A DNA stretch of 55,977 nucleotides from Nitrososphaeraceae archaeon (GTDB taxonomy: Archaea > Thermoproteota > Nitrososphaeria > Nitrososphaerales > Nitrososphaeraceae), in the NCBI GenBank assembly GCA_009377575.1, contig WHTU01000017.1:1-55977 (forward strand). The letters are read 5' to 3'. The translations under genes and the position numbers were made by a program. This document shows, piece after piece, positions 49,015 to 55,977 of this stretch (position 1 is the first letter of the stretch; each line of letters starts with the position of its first letter). The notes beneath the pieces are model-generated. The model worked only from the letters and a program-made list of their open reading frames with translations. It searched no databases and was not told where the DNA came from.

Positions 49015-49290
49015 CTATTGCTTTAGCTCCGATTGAATCCATAGATTTTCAAATATAGAAGACAGAACTGTTGATTCACTGTTTGAGTACGTTGCTAAAC
49101 CAACTTCATCTTCATTCTCTTTTTCTTGTATGACTAATGATAGCTCTCTGTATGTTACTATAGTCTTTAGCTTGGTTTGTATCGACCTGACTAAATAGTG
49201 TACCTCGATATGCTGATATTCCAATAACAATTCTCCAGGCTTCTCTTCCGTAGAATAATCTGTGCCGATGAGGAATGTTATGTGTACCAT
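49015..49290 (-). CDS. Solitary sensor-module C-terminal half
   Basis: A 91-residue protein. Its end, EVGLATYSNSESTVLSSI followed by FENLWIQSELK, matches the ends of the third modules of the kinases at 46375 (GLVVYSNRRITVDSF, FELLWNERMLVEELK) and at 9789 (GFTVYSNTRQSVDSF, FDLLWKEHILNEELK). The first half is a beta-type start (HITFLIGTDYSTEEKPGEL) that differs. So it is a stand-alone half module, or the remains of a lost kinase. TATA-like AGATATATTTG near 49317-49325 supports expression. It may bind the same ligand or the same partner; inferred. Confidence 0.7.
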   Translation of the reverse strand: MVHITFLIGTDYSTEEKPGELLLEYQHIEVHYLVRSIQTKLKTIVTYRELSLVIQEKENEDEVGLATYSNSESTVLSSIFENLWIQSELKQ

Positions 49291-49359
49291 TTTGGTTTAT
49301 TATTTAATACCTACATCAAATATATCTAAGATAAATAGAATAAGGACAAAGAACAGTAC

Positions 49360-49641
49360 ATGTGGGAGGAAAGAGAGGAAAGATCTATTATGACTGAAGA
49401 GATGGATAAACCGTTAAAGGAAAGTGAAGTAGGACCTACCTCAATTGATGTGACAGATGAACAGACTTCAATAGGGGAAGTACCGCTTGCAGAACTGCAA
49501 GAAGAAAAAGTGCAAGAACAAAACAGAGAAATAGAACAGGCACAAGAGGAATCCAGAATTGGCAAAAGGAAACAGAAGAGGAGGCGAGCGATTACATACT
49601 TATTACATATATCAATCCATACAAAAACAAAAGCAGACTAA
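49360..49641 (+). CDS. Acidic then basic small protein, possibly part of a frameshifted gene
   Basis: Ninety-three residues; start ATG 49360 lies about 26 nt after TAAGATAAATAG. The first 70 residues are acidic, Glu/Gln-rich and coiled (VQEQNREIEQAQEESR), then the frame turns basic and ends. The next frame (49559-49900) overlaps by 83 nt and continues as a coiled, basic protein. They may be one protein joined by a shift near 49560, or two separate genes. Confidence 0.5.
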   Translation: MWEEREERSIMTEEMDKPLKESEVGPTSIDVTDEQTSIGEVPLAELQEEKVQEQNREIEQAQEESRIGKRKQKRRRAITYLLHISIHTKTKAD

Positions 49642-49900
49642 GTCGACAAAAGGCGCAGGGATAAGCCAATCACCTTCACAATCAATAAAACAGATTCAAT
49701 CTCAAATCAGTCAGCTGCAAAAGCAAGTGACACGAATTCAAAATGGTATTCAAAGGATAAGAACAACTTCTGGAACAGGAACAACTACAAAAGCAAAATT
49801 TAAGAAACTAGCTTCCTCCAGTGCTAACATTAAACCTAGATCTAAGAAAAGCAAGTCACTTAAGAGTACCAACGTCAGAAGAGGTAGAAAGAGCAGATGA
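49559..49900 (+). CDS. Basic coiled-coil protein
   Basis: A 113-residue very basic protein (TTG start) with a short heptad helix (SQISQLQKQVTRIQNGIQRI) and Lys/Arg/Ser-rich ends. No own promoter is visible; it overlaps the end of the preceding frame. Possibly DNA- or RNA-binding. See the preceding entry for the frameshift alternative. Confidence 0.5.
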   Translation: MAKGNRRGGERLHTYYIYQSIQKQKQTKSTKGAGISQSPSQSIKQIQSQISQLQKQVTRIQNGIQRIRTTSGTGTTTKAKFKKLASSSANIKPRSKKSKSLKSTNVRRGRKSR

Positions 49901-49989
49901 CCGTAAGATAAAAAAGAAGGAGAAGCAAATACACAAAGCTAGTTAACATCATTGGGTCTGTATTTCCGTCAGCAGTCTAAGAATTAAAT

Positions 49990-50106
49990 ATGAAATGCTT
50001 AAACTGTTATTCTGAGTTTCGTCCTACGCTTTCAAATCCCATTTGTCAGCGTTGTGGGTATTGTTATTATTGTAGAGATTTTTTCTTCATCATGGACAGT
50101 AAATAG
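49990..50106 (+). CDS. Six-cysteine zinc-binding miniprotein
   Basis: A 38-residue protein: MKCLNCYSEFR, then CQRCGYCYYCRDFFF. The cysteines C3, C6, C19, C22, C25 and C28 are arranged for zinc binding, with four forming a ribbon-like site. No family name; called from composition and pattern. Confidence 0.5.
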   Translation: MKCLNCYSEFRPTLSNPICQRCGYCYYCRDFFFIMDSK

Positions 50107-50161
50107 CAGAGAGGCGCATGAAACTCAACCACTAGAAATTGGAATAGTATAACTTTACTAT

Positions 50162-50437
50162 TTACAGGCCTGTGTTGGGTTTAACTCTTGGAATTTTATT
50201 ATTTCCGATATCATATCCTTGTTGTCGGAGATATTTCAAAGTTAATTTATAAACCAATTCGTCATGGCCTGCCGTATCTAATACTCGCGTCCATGAAACC
50301 TCACCATTTTCTAATAGTTCTTTTGATAGTACTCGAGTATTTTCTCTGGCTTCTTCCTTACATTGCTCCATGGTCTTACCATTTTTATAAGCATGAACAC
50401 GACTATCACAACTATTAACGTGATTGGTTTTCTCCAT
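50162..50437 (-). CDS. Small conserved-looking hypothetical protein
   Basis: Ninety-one residues from ATG 50437: MEKTNHVNSCDSRVHAYKN, helical EEARENTRVLSKELLENGE and a basic end KLTLKYLRQQGYDIGN. The frame is open to 50542, but AATGTATATTATTATT near 50470-50486 lies between and favours the inner start. It lies downstream of 50532-50879 on the same strand and may be co-expressed. Confidence 0.5.
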   Translation of the reverse strand: MEKTNHVNSCDSRVHAYKNGKTMEQCKEEARENTRVLSKELLENGEVSWTRVLDTAGHDELVYKLTLKYLRQQGYDIGNNKIPRVKPNTGL

Positions 50438-50531
50438 AGGTATACAACTAACTTTGGAACTAATGACTAATAATAATATACATTCAAGAAGAGTACTCTT
50501 ATATTTCGTTCTAGTATCCTCACTGATATTC

Positions 50532-50879
50532 TTAAACCTCAAATATGTCTGTGCTGGTCCTGGAGGAAGATTCTTTTTTCGGAGGATTTACCTTGTCCAT
50601 CTTTTCTGCTAATTCAGCAGTCTTGGGATTTGATAATATATCTTTGATCCATTTAAGTTCTGCAGCAGATCGTACAACAACTCCTCTTTTCTTTGTAGGT
50701 GAACCTGAAGCATCAACAGGATTTATCTCGATAACGATCGATGGCGGGTTGCCTCTCAAGCCAGGAAGTTTAAGCAGAAATAAACCGGGTATGTTAGTAG
50801 CCTTCTTTTCCCAATCTCTAGCATTTTTCAGAAATTGAGCTAACCTTTCATTTATGGACATGGATTGTAAAGTAAACAA
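50532..50879 (-). CDS. Conserved thaumarchaeal hypothetical protein
   Basis: A 115-residue protein (TTG 50879) or 109 from ATG 50861. Core: IPGLFLLKLPGLRGNPPSI, EINPVDASGSPTKKRGVVV and KWIKDILSNPKTAELAEKM. I have seen this layout as a recurring protein of unknown function in soil thaumarchaea. GATATAATAATG near 50900-50911 fits mRNA start close to 50880. Confidence 0.7.
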   Translation of the reverse strand: MFTLQSMSINERLAQFLKNARDWEKKATNIPGLFLLKLPGLRGNPPSIVIEINPVDASGSPTKKRGVVVRSAAELKWIKDILSNPKTAELAEKMDKVNPPKKESSSRTSTDIFEV

Positions 50880-50973
50880 ATTTCCTAGCCTTTAAGCATT
50901 ATTATATCAACACTGGTATCATATCATAAGCTTATTTTATTAACCCTCAAGATAATAAATCATAACAATCTCT

Positions 50974-51948
50974 ATGGCTTTTCTTTATGAAATTAATATC
51001 CTCAATCAACCTTCTGAATGGAGAAGGATTCTAGATATTCCACTTCCTTCTAGATTATCAGACCTTGACTTCAAAAGAATCTACTTTATCGGGATTGGTA
51101 GCAGCTTCTGGGCTGCTAAAATCGCTGAATTCTTATGGAGAGAGTATGTACAAATGGATGCCATTGCAATACAAAGCTACGACTTTGTTAACTCAAGATA
51201 CTTTGTTTCTCCAAATGATATTGTCGTTGTCTTTTCACACCGAGGAACCAACACCTTCAGCGTAAGAGCTTTAGAGATGGCGAAAAGACGCTATAATGCT
51301 TATGCTGTTCTAATTACAGGATTACAAAGTCCAATTTCCATTAATACCGATTTTCGGATTGAAACATGTCCCCAAGAGAATTGTGGAGCTTTTACGATCT
51401 CACTTACATCAGCTATTGTTCGAGTCCTTCAATGGGTTGACTTATTCTCAAATGGTTTAATCGATAGATTTAGAATCTGGCTAGAATCCGTAAGACTTCC
51501 TTTCATAATTCAGAAGCTACCGAAATTCCATAATAAATTGATTATAGTTGGAGATTTGATTAGAGAAGCTGTAGCTCATGAAGTTGCTCTCAAAATATCC
51601 GAAACTTCATACTTGCCGGTTAGAAGTTATGGAATTGAACAGATTCTGCATGGTCCAAAGGTTACCTTAGACAATGAATCAAGCATTATAGCATTTACTT
51701 CCTTATCTCAAGATAGACAGGATAGTTTAAGAAAATATGCAAATGCAGTAGGTGCAGAATTCATTGAGATAAATGATGCACAGAAGCAATTATTTCCTTC
51801 CTCGTCTGAGGAGTTTAACTGGTTAGCTCAACTTGTCTGGGGTCAGCAATTAGCCTTAGAACTTGCAAAGAAGTTAGGTACGAATCCAGATACTGTAAGA
51901 AAGGATCAAAGTGTTTATGCATATGCTAATAAAGATATATACCTATAG
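50974..51948 (+). CDS. SIS-domain sugar isomerase (GlmS isomerase-type, no glutaminase)
   Basis: A 324-residue protein of two SIS lobes, like the isomerase half of glucosamine-6-phosphate synthase (GlmS) but without the glutaminase domain. Motifs: YFIGIGSSFWAAKIAEFL, VVFSHRGTNTFSVRALEMA, the second lobe KLIIVGDLIREAVAHEVAL, YGIEQILHGPKVTL and the end NPDTVRKDQSVYA, which is the GlmS-like C-terminal tail. Related SIS proteins isomerise, deaminate or bind sugar phosphates (AgaS, FrlB); the exact role is open. ATG 50974 is about 40 nt after a TATTTTATTAA element. It fits an amino-sugar pathway with the hexapeptide acyltransferases. Confidence 0.88.
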   Translation: MAFLYEINILNQPSEWRRILDIPLPSRLSDLDFKRIYFIGIGSSFWAAKIAEFLWREYVQMDAIAIQSYDFVNSRYFVSPNDIVVVFSHRGTNTFSVRALEMAKRRYNAYAVLITGLQSPISINTDFRIETCPQENCGAFTISLTSAIVRVLQWVDLFSNGLIDRFRIWLESVRLPFIIQKLPKFHNKLIIVGDLIREAVAHEVALKISETSYLPVRSYGIEQILHGPKVTLDNESSIIAFTSLSQDRQDSLRKYANAVGAEFIEINDAQKQLFPSSSEEFNWLAQLVWGQQLALELAKKLGTNPDTVRKDQSVYAYANKDIYL

Positions 51949-51994
51949 ATTTTGGGAATTAATATCAGTATAAATTTGTACTAATAGTTAAAGA

Positions 51995-52421
51995 TCAGAA
52001 CTTCAATAAGTTTTCAGAAAAAATCAAACCATTTTCAAGCAATCTATTCAGAAAAATAGATAGGTCTTTAAATTCAATATTGTATTTACATGCTAATTTA
52101 GGATTTAATCGTTTCTCAGACAAAATACCAATTGAGATATCGGATCTTCTGAATGCAGGGTTGCTAATTCCAGCCTCATCAGCTTGCTTCAGGAAATTTG
52201 GATCTTTCAACCTTCATTCATTTTCTGGAATTGAATCAAAGAATTCTTTCATGCAAATCTAAAATGCAAGTTTCTTGGGTTCGCGTTTATCCCATATTTT
52301 CGTAGGATATCACCTACCCTTTCAAATGCTGTATCAAACTCTCGCTTGAAAGGAACGCCTGGAATGTTTCATTTAGTATTGATGTAATATGAGCTAAATC
52401 TTCCTTCGGTATAATACTCAT
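51995..52421 (-). pseudogene. Decayed hypothetical protein gene
   Basis: The reverse strand holds protein-like pieces in several frames: MSIIPKEDLAHITSILNETF from ATG 52421, then in another frame VPFKREFDTAFERVGDILR and KYGINANPRNLHFRF, then a third with MKEFFDSIPENE, TGA, and the final part (from 52210) KDPNFLKQADEAGISNPAFR and LNPKLACKYNIEFKDLSI. Read together they give one soluble helical protein of about 140 residues with two frameshifts and one stop. Family not recognised. Confidence 0.5.
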
Positions 52422-52747
52422 AATAATTTTCTACGCAATACCATGGCGATATGCTCATCTATACGCGTTGTTTATAGTACATGAGCTTCTTTCGTATTAG
52501 CCTTACAGTTCGTATAAGAGCTCATACTTGTGACGTTTCCCTATTCTTCTTCAAAGCTCATATGCAACAAGACACATCCTTTCCCTCAACCACAAGGATA
52601 TTTCACTCTTATCTTTACAAGATATTGGGGTCAACTTGATCATTATAATTCCTATACATGATACGCATTCTTGGTTAGTTTTATTTTGTAATAAGAAGTA
52701 ATGGCGTTGTGTAAGTCTAAATATTCGCATTTGTATATATCTATAGA
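52422..52747. other. Divergent promoter region
   Basis: About 325 bases. TCTAAATATTCGC near 52714-52726 gives leaderless spacing to the 52748 ATG. No other gene seen. Confidence 0.4.
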
Positions 52748-53284
52748 ATGTCCTCATTCAGATTAAGGACTAAGAGTATTAAAAGACCATCAGGTATAAT
52801 TGCTGGTCTGACAGCAGCTTGGGCAATATTTGGATTATTCTTAACTGTCGATTCTCAACTAAGTGTTCCTCCAGGTACTTTCTATAAGACGGTTGGATTG
52901 ATCTTTGGAATCAATTCTGCTTATGCTATGTATGTAGGCTTTCTCCTGTTTATGGTAACAGCCGTAATCATTTCAATTATTTACAACTATATATCAAAAC
53001 GCATCAGAATATTTCACATAAGCTCTATGCCTAAGGGAATAGGTACAGGCATACTTGCTGGAGTAATAGTATGGGGTGTTCTATTTTTGCCGATGCATTA
53101 TTATATCATACAACCTGCACTTTCTGGTATGGCTAACGGCTTGAACTTGAATGCAGGCAATCTGGATTTATCTGTAGCGGAACAACTGCTTGAATTGTCA
53201 AATACTATTGTCATAGGTTCACTTGCATTACATATGCTGTTTGGAGGAGTAATGGGATTTTGCTCCAGATTAGCTGTAATATGA
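52748..53284 (+). CDS. Four-helix membrane protein
   Basis: A 178-residue integral membrane protein with helices at about 15-35, 48-75, 93-118 and 154-178. A small Ser/Asp/Asn-rich loop and a mostly basic N-terminus (MSSFRLRTKSIKRPSG, inside by the positive-inside rule) are visible. No family known. TATA-like TCTAAATATTCG about 28 nt upstream fits a leaderless ATG. Confidence 0.7.
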   Translation: MSSFRLRTKSIKRPSGIIAGLTAAWAIFGLFLTVDSQLSVPPGTFYKTVGLIFGINSAYAMYVGFLLFMVTAVIISIIYNYISKRIRIFHISSMPKGIGTGILAGVIVWGVLFLPMHYYIIQPALSGMANGLNLNAGNLDLSVAEQLLELSNTIVIGSLALHMLFGGVMGFCSRLAVI

Positions 53285-53375
53285 TGGTTAACTTTGCTGA
53301 ATTCCTAATAGTAATACCATTTACAGTCAACTAGCAACCTTTTTTTTACTTTTATGTTAAGAGTAACTTTGATAG

Positions 53376-53753
53376 ATGTCTACCGATGAACTACAGCAAA
53401 TAAGAAGGGTCTTTCAGGGGTTGCAGACCTTGTATCAGACATATCTTCCGAAGGTTGACCCTGCTCTAATACATGATTTACTTATTCGTGAGCTAGATAA
53501 AAAATCTGGGGATACGTCTACGTTACCTCCATTTTACATAGTTGAAATAAAAACATTAAAGGGAACAGATCAAGAACATATGAAGAATATGATATTTGAC
53601 AAAACGGGATTTCTTCCATCAATTCATGAAAATGGTACCCAATACGTAGCAAATATGAGATTAAGCTTGGAATTGCTTAAGGAAACTTGTGAATCTCAAG
53701 AAGATATAGTAAGAGTTACCGGAGATTACACAGGTGGCATAGGTGGAAGATAA
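53376..53753 (+). CDS. Hypothetical protein
   Basis: A 125-residue soluble protein: helical QQIRRVFQGLQTLYQTYLP and DPALIHDLLIRELDKK, then a beta part PPFYIVEIKTLKGTDQEHM and a Gly-rich end YTGGIGGR. No family recognised. TTACTTTTATGTTAAG at about 53346-53358 fits the ATG at 53376. Confidence 0.65.
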   Translation: MSTDELQQIRRVFQGLQTLYQTYLPKVDPALIHDLLIRELDKKSGDTSTLPPFYIVEIKTLKGTDQEHMKNMIFDKTGFLPSIHENGTQYVANMRLSLELLKETCESQEDIVRVTGDYTGGIGGR

Positions 53754-53907
53754 ATTCGGGTTGGTTTTGAAATATTAGATCTGAATGGGAATGCAACTAT
53801 ATCATTATATGTCTGAGAATGATCAGAAGTCCTTATCTATTTTTGAACTTAATTAAGATCAAATTTCTATATACTGCTATCTTCATCCAAAAAAGGCAAT
53901 TGACCAC

Positions 53908-54039
53908 GTGAATGAGAGGGCTAGTGAATGGAAGGACAAAGTGTATTACACTGCTTTGTATAAACAAGATTACCCCATTAACTTCCAGTGTATAGTGACT
54001 TTGAATCCGACGAACTATAACACTGAAGTTGCTAAGTAA
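53908..54039 (+). CDS. Possible small protein, 43 residues
   Basis: GTG start; VNERASEWKDKVYYTALYKQ and CIVTLNPTNYNTEV look protein-like, and the same frame is open to the left (LHPKKAID) without a start codon, back to a TAA at about 53855. TTTCTATATACTGC about 35 nt upstream. It could be a short gene or a fragment. Confidence 0.3.
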   Translation: MNERASEWKDKVYYTALYKQDYPINFQCIVTLNPTNYNTEVAK

Positions 54040-54115
54040 GCAAGTATAGGTAAAGTCATCTACTGCGGGATTAGTTTACCTGGAGCTAATTAGGGTTCAG
54101 AGAGGGTCACTGATC

Positions 54116-54364
54116 TTGAAAACAAAATATAGAAATCGAACAGAAATAATTGCTTCAGTATTAGAGGCTGTTAAAGGGGTTGGTGCTAATAAGACAAGAA
54201 TTATGTTCACTGCTTACCTATCGTATGAACAGCTGAAAGAGTACCTCAATGAATTACTGGGCAAAGAACTTTTGGCATATGATTTTCATACTCGAACTTA
54301 TTACATAACTCCGAAAGGAAGTAAATTCTTGGAACTATATGCTGAACTCGAAAAGGTAGAGTGA
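54116..54364 (+). CDS. Winged-helix DNA-binding protein (HTH_45-like), second copy
   Basis: Eighty-two residues, TTG start. Same architecture as 3852-4112: RTEIIASVLEAVKGVGANKT, LSYEQLKEYLNELLGKELL, TYYITPKGSKFLELY. The clear TPKGxxFLE wing-to-helix segment is typical of the group. Likely an archaeal transcription factor of unknown target. Confidence 0.82.
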   Translation: MKTKYRNRTEIIASVLEAVKGVGANKTRIMFTAYLSYEQLKEYLNELLGKELLAYDFHTRTYYITPKGSKFLELYAELEKVE

Positions 54365-54499
54365 TGTTGCTTATAGATAGCTAAGCTTAAGACCTGTTCA
54401 TTGAATACTTTCGCTACTATCAGCTTTAGGATCTGCTATTATTGTTGAAACCCTATGTTAATGGTCTTGCAAAAGGAAGCTGATAACTATCTGGTTCAC

Positions 54500-54700
54500 T
54501 TAAATGGAAATATCTCTCGCCTCATGGAGCATTAGCAGATACAGTTTCAAATATTTATTAGCCGAAATAGATTCATTATTCTTGAAATATTCATAGAGTT
54601 TATCTACATCATTAGTATGAAAAATGATTCTTCTAAAATGTTTTAGTGTTGTTGTAGTTTGGTTATCTGGATTAGTTCGATCTTTAATTGGGCGAATCAA
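54500..54700 (-). CDS. Small hypothetical protein
   Basis: Sixty-six residues, TTG start: IRPIKDRTNPDNQTTTTLKH, then FHTNDVDKLYEYFKNNE and a helical end. Composition is protein-like and the TTG fits the only open start. No family known. Confidence 0.4.
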   Translation of the reverse strand: MIRPIKDRTNPDNQTTTTLKHFRRIIFHTNDVDKLYEYFKNNESISANKYLKLYLLMLHEARDISI

Positions 54701-54793
54701 TTCTGTTTAAGTAATTCTTAGAATCATTTGATTCGCCAATTTCATAGGTACTAAAAATTGTAGCTGGTTTTCCTTATTTACTAACCAGCATTT

Positions 54794-55078
54794 CTAGAGT
54801 TGGACTTTTGTATCCCGTTCTAGGGGTTTAAAGATTGGATCAAGAAATTTCAATAATGGACTTGGTTCTCGTAGATAACTAATAAAATGAGTCGAAGAAA
54901 CAAGTTTCCAAAAGCTGGGATTCAGAATGTATTGATCTGACTTGCACCATTCCACAGTAAAATATAGCGCGCCGTATTCTGGGCTATATGGTGTAAGATA
55001 TGGATGTAAACATCCCTCCTGTACTAGAGGGTGTACATATAACGAAAATTGTCCGTGCAAATGAACTAGATTTCCCAA
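54794..55078 (-). CDS. Doubtful reading frame
   Basis: Ninety-four codons from TTG 55078, rich in His, Leu, Pro and Tyr. The frame is open further upstream to a TAG at about 55157 without any ATG. No promoter or family. Kept only because the stretch holds nothing else. Confidence 0.2.
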   Translation of the reverse strand: MGNLVHLHGQFSLYVHPLVQEGCLHPYLTPYSPEYGALYFTVEWCKSDQYILNPSFWKLVSSTHFISYLREPSPLLKFLDPIFKPLERDTKVQL

Positions 55079-55437
55079 GAAATGATGACTTCGACAGTCA
55101 TGCGATTGGTGAACAATAATGCCGTAGCAGAAATTTGTAATGAAAACGATGACCTAAATCCATGAGGTCACTTACTTTCATCATATGAGGACACGATTTT
55201 GAATTGTATGGATCTTTTGTCTTTTGAGGCACACGAGTTAATTGATATAGAGTTATATGTAGCAACTGGAAAGCGTTGCTTTTCTACTCATATATGGCAT
55301 CTAAGTGCACTTTTCCATCATCTGTCTACTTGTTGCCACTATAATATGATTATCGCTTAAACTAGTAAACTATCTAAGAACAAGAACGGTAGTTCTTATA
55401 TAAGATAATTCAAACAGTATGTCCTTTAAGTTATTAA
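55079..55437. other. Intergenic region
   Basis: About 360 bases. TTATATAAG at about 55416-55424 is the probable TATA box of the partial gene to the right. Confidence 0.4.
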
Positions 55438-55977
55438 ATGACCGATCACCTTAACCATACTCAATTGTCTGAGAATAGACTTGGCGGTAAACATGTTATA
55501 GCATATGATATAGAATTTATTCTTTCAGAGCTAAAAATCAGATACTCTATCTATAGTTCAGAGGGAGATTTCGATTCCACATACATATACGATATTAAAG
55601 ATATTAAAAATGCATCAAGTAACGATCTAACATTTTGTTCCTTGGATGATGTAGAGAAGGCCATTATGATAATATCAAAATGTAATGCGAAAGTAGTCCT
55701 TTGTCATCAATTGCTAGAAGGACTAGTATATCCTAAATCTGGGAAGCAACAATCTTTGATATTTGTAGACAATCCTAGATTGGCTATTATGAAAATTATG
55801 AATAAAATCTATTATTCTCCCTCTATCAATAGAAGGAAGAGAACCCGTCAGAATGATAAAATTGTGATAGCTCCCCTGACATCAACCATATCTGAATCGG
55901 CCTGGATAGGAAAGAATTGCTCTATCGGTAACTTTACCAAGATAGGAGATAAATGCATTATTGATGATAATACAGTT
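55438..55977 (+). CDS. LpxD-like acyltransferase, intact 5' end (cut by window edge)
   Basis: The first 180 residues of a second LpxD-type protein, with no stop before the edge. It has the same N-terminal domain as the broken copy at 35349-36381: SSNDLTFCSLDDVEKAI, KVVLCHQLLEGL, IFVDNPRLAIMKIMNKIYYS, then the first hexapeptide turns (SAWIGKNCSIGNFTKIG). This is the intact paralogue of that pseudogene. Family role: acylation of a UDP-amino sugar; here for surface glycan (inferred). The start ATG 55438 follows a TATA element by about 20 nt. Confidence 0.85.
   Translation, partial: MTDHLNHTQLSENRLGGKHVIAYDIEFILSELKIRYSIYSSEGDFDSTYIYDIKDIKNASSNDLTFCSLDDVEKAIMIISKCNAKVVLCHQLLEGLVYPKSGKQQSLIFVDNPRLAIMKIMNKIYYSPSINRRKRTRQNDKIVIAPLTSTISESAWIGKNCSIGNFTKIGDKCIIDDNTV

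Noticed and set aside
1-55977. CRISPR array, insertion sequence or transposase
   Set aside because: No regularly spaced repeats and no transposase motifs were found on either strand.

Overview
The window reads as chromosome of a soil-type ammonia-oxidising archaeon (Thaumarchaeota/Nitrososphaeria; a Nitrososphaera or Nitrosocosmicus relative is my best guess, not proven). Supporting signs: A+T-rich TATA boxes sit about 25-30 nt before many start codons (mostly leaderless transcription). Gene types include PPOX/F420-type oxidoreductase, small C2H2 and zinc-ribbon proteins, an eL13-like protein, a two-domain multicopper oxidase beside a ZIP transporter and an MntR-like repressor, histidine kinases with an AAHELRTPIQ H-box, and asparagine-rich secreted proteins full of N-glycosylation sequons. 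No rRNA, tRNA, CRISPR array or insertion sequence was seen.

Layout. 1-9.2 kb: small secreted proteins, a histone-deacetylase-like hydrolase, a winged-helix regulator, a PII-like protein, an HD-type hydrolase and a secreted-protein gene broken by an in-frame TAG. 9.8-20.9 kb: a 1071-residue multi-spanning histidine kinase, a large exported protein, a fragment resembling the end of a viral terminase, an APC transporter fused to two universal-stress domains, and malic enzyme. 21-32 kb: a frameshifted GNAT acetyltransferase, PadR regulator, Hsp20, a BtuF-like protein, the decayed multicopper oxidase-ZIP pair next to an intact MntR-like regulator, a broken DoxX gene, PPOX and nitroreductase-type flavoproteins and a C2H2 miniprotein. 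32-44 kb: surface and secreted proteins (winged-helix membrane anchor, RTX-type calcium-binding protein), a broken LpxD-like acyltransferase, an orphan sugar-type binding protein divergent from a dCache histidine kinase, a second hexapeptide transferase, eL13-like protein and a metallophosphoesterase. 45-56 kb: a signalling locus (cyclase-like domain fused to a receiver, divergent from a histidine kinase with three tandem sensor modules plus a lone receiver, followed by a solitary copy of the end of that module), small basic proteins, a SIS-domain sugar isomerase, several conserved small proteins, and the start of an intact LpxD-like gene cut by the window edge.

Two themes stand out. First, sensing: three histidine kinases, two receivers and one cyclase-receiver fusion lie in the window, and two of the kinases share a repeated cytoplasmic alpha/beta module that I read as a recurring sensory unit. 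Second, decay: at least seven genes show in-frame stops (TAG, TAA and TGA all occur) and/or frameshifts. Some frameshifts lie in homopolymers and could be assembly errors; the nonsense codons are harder to explain that way. The remaining genes point to a cell busy with surface glycan acylation, metal homeostasis and redox stress.
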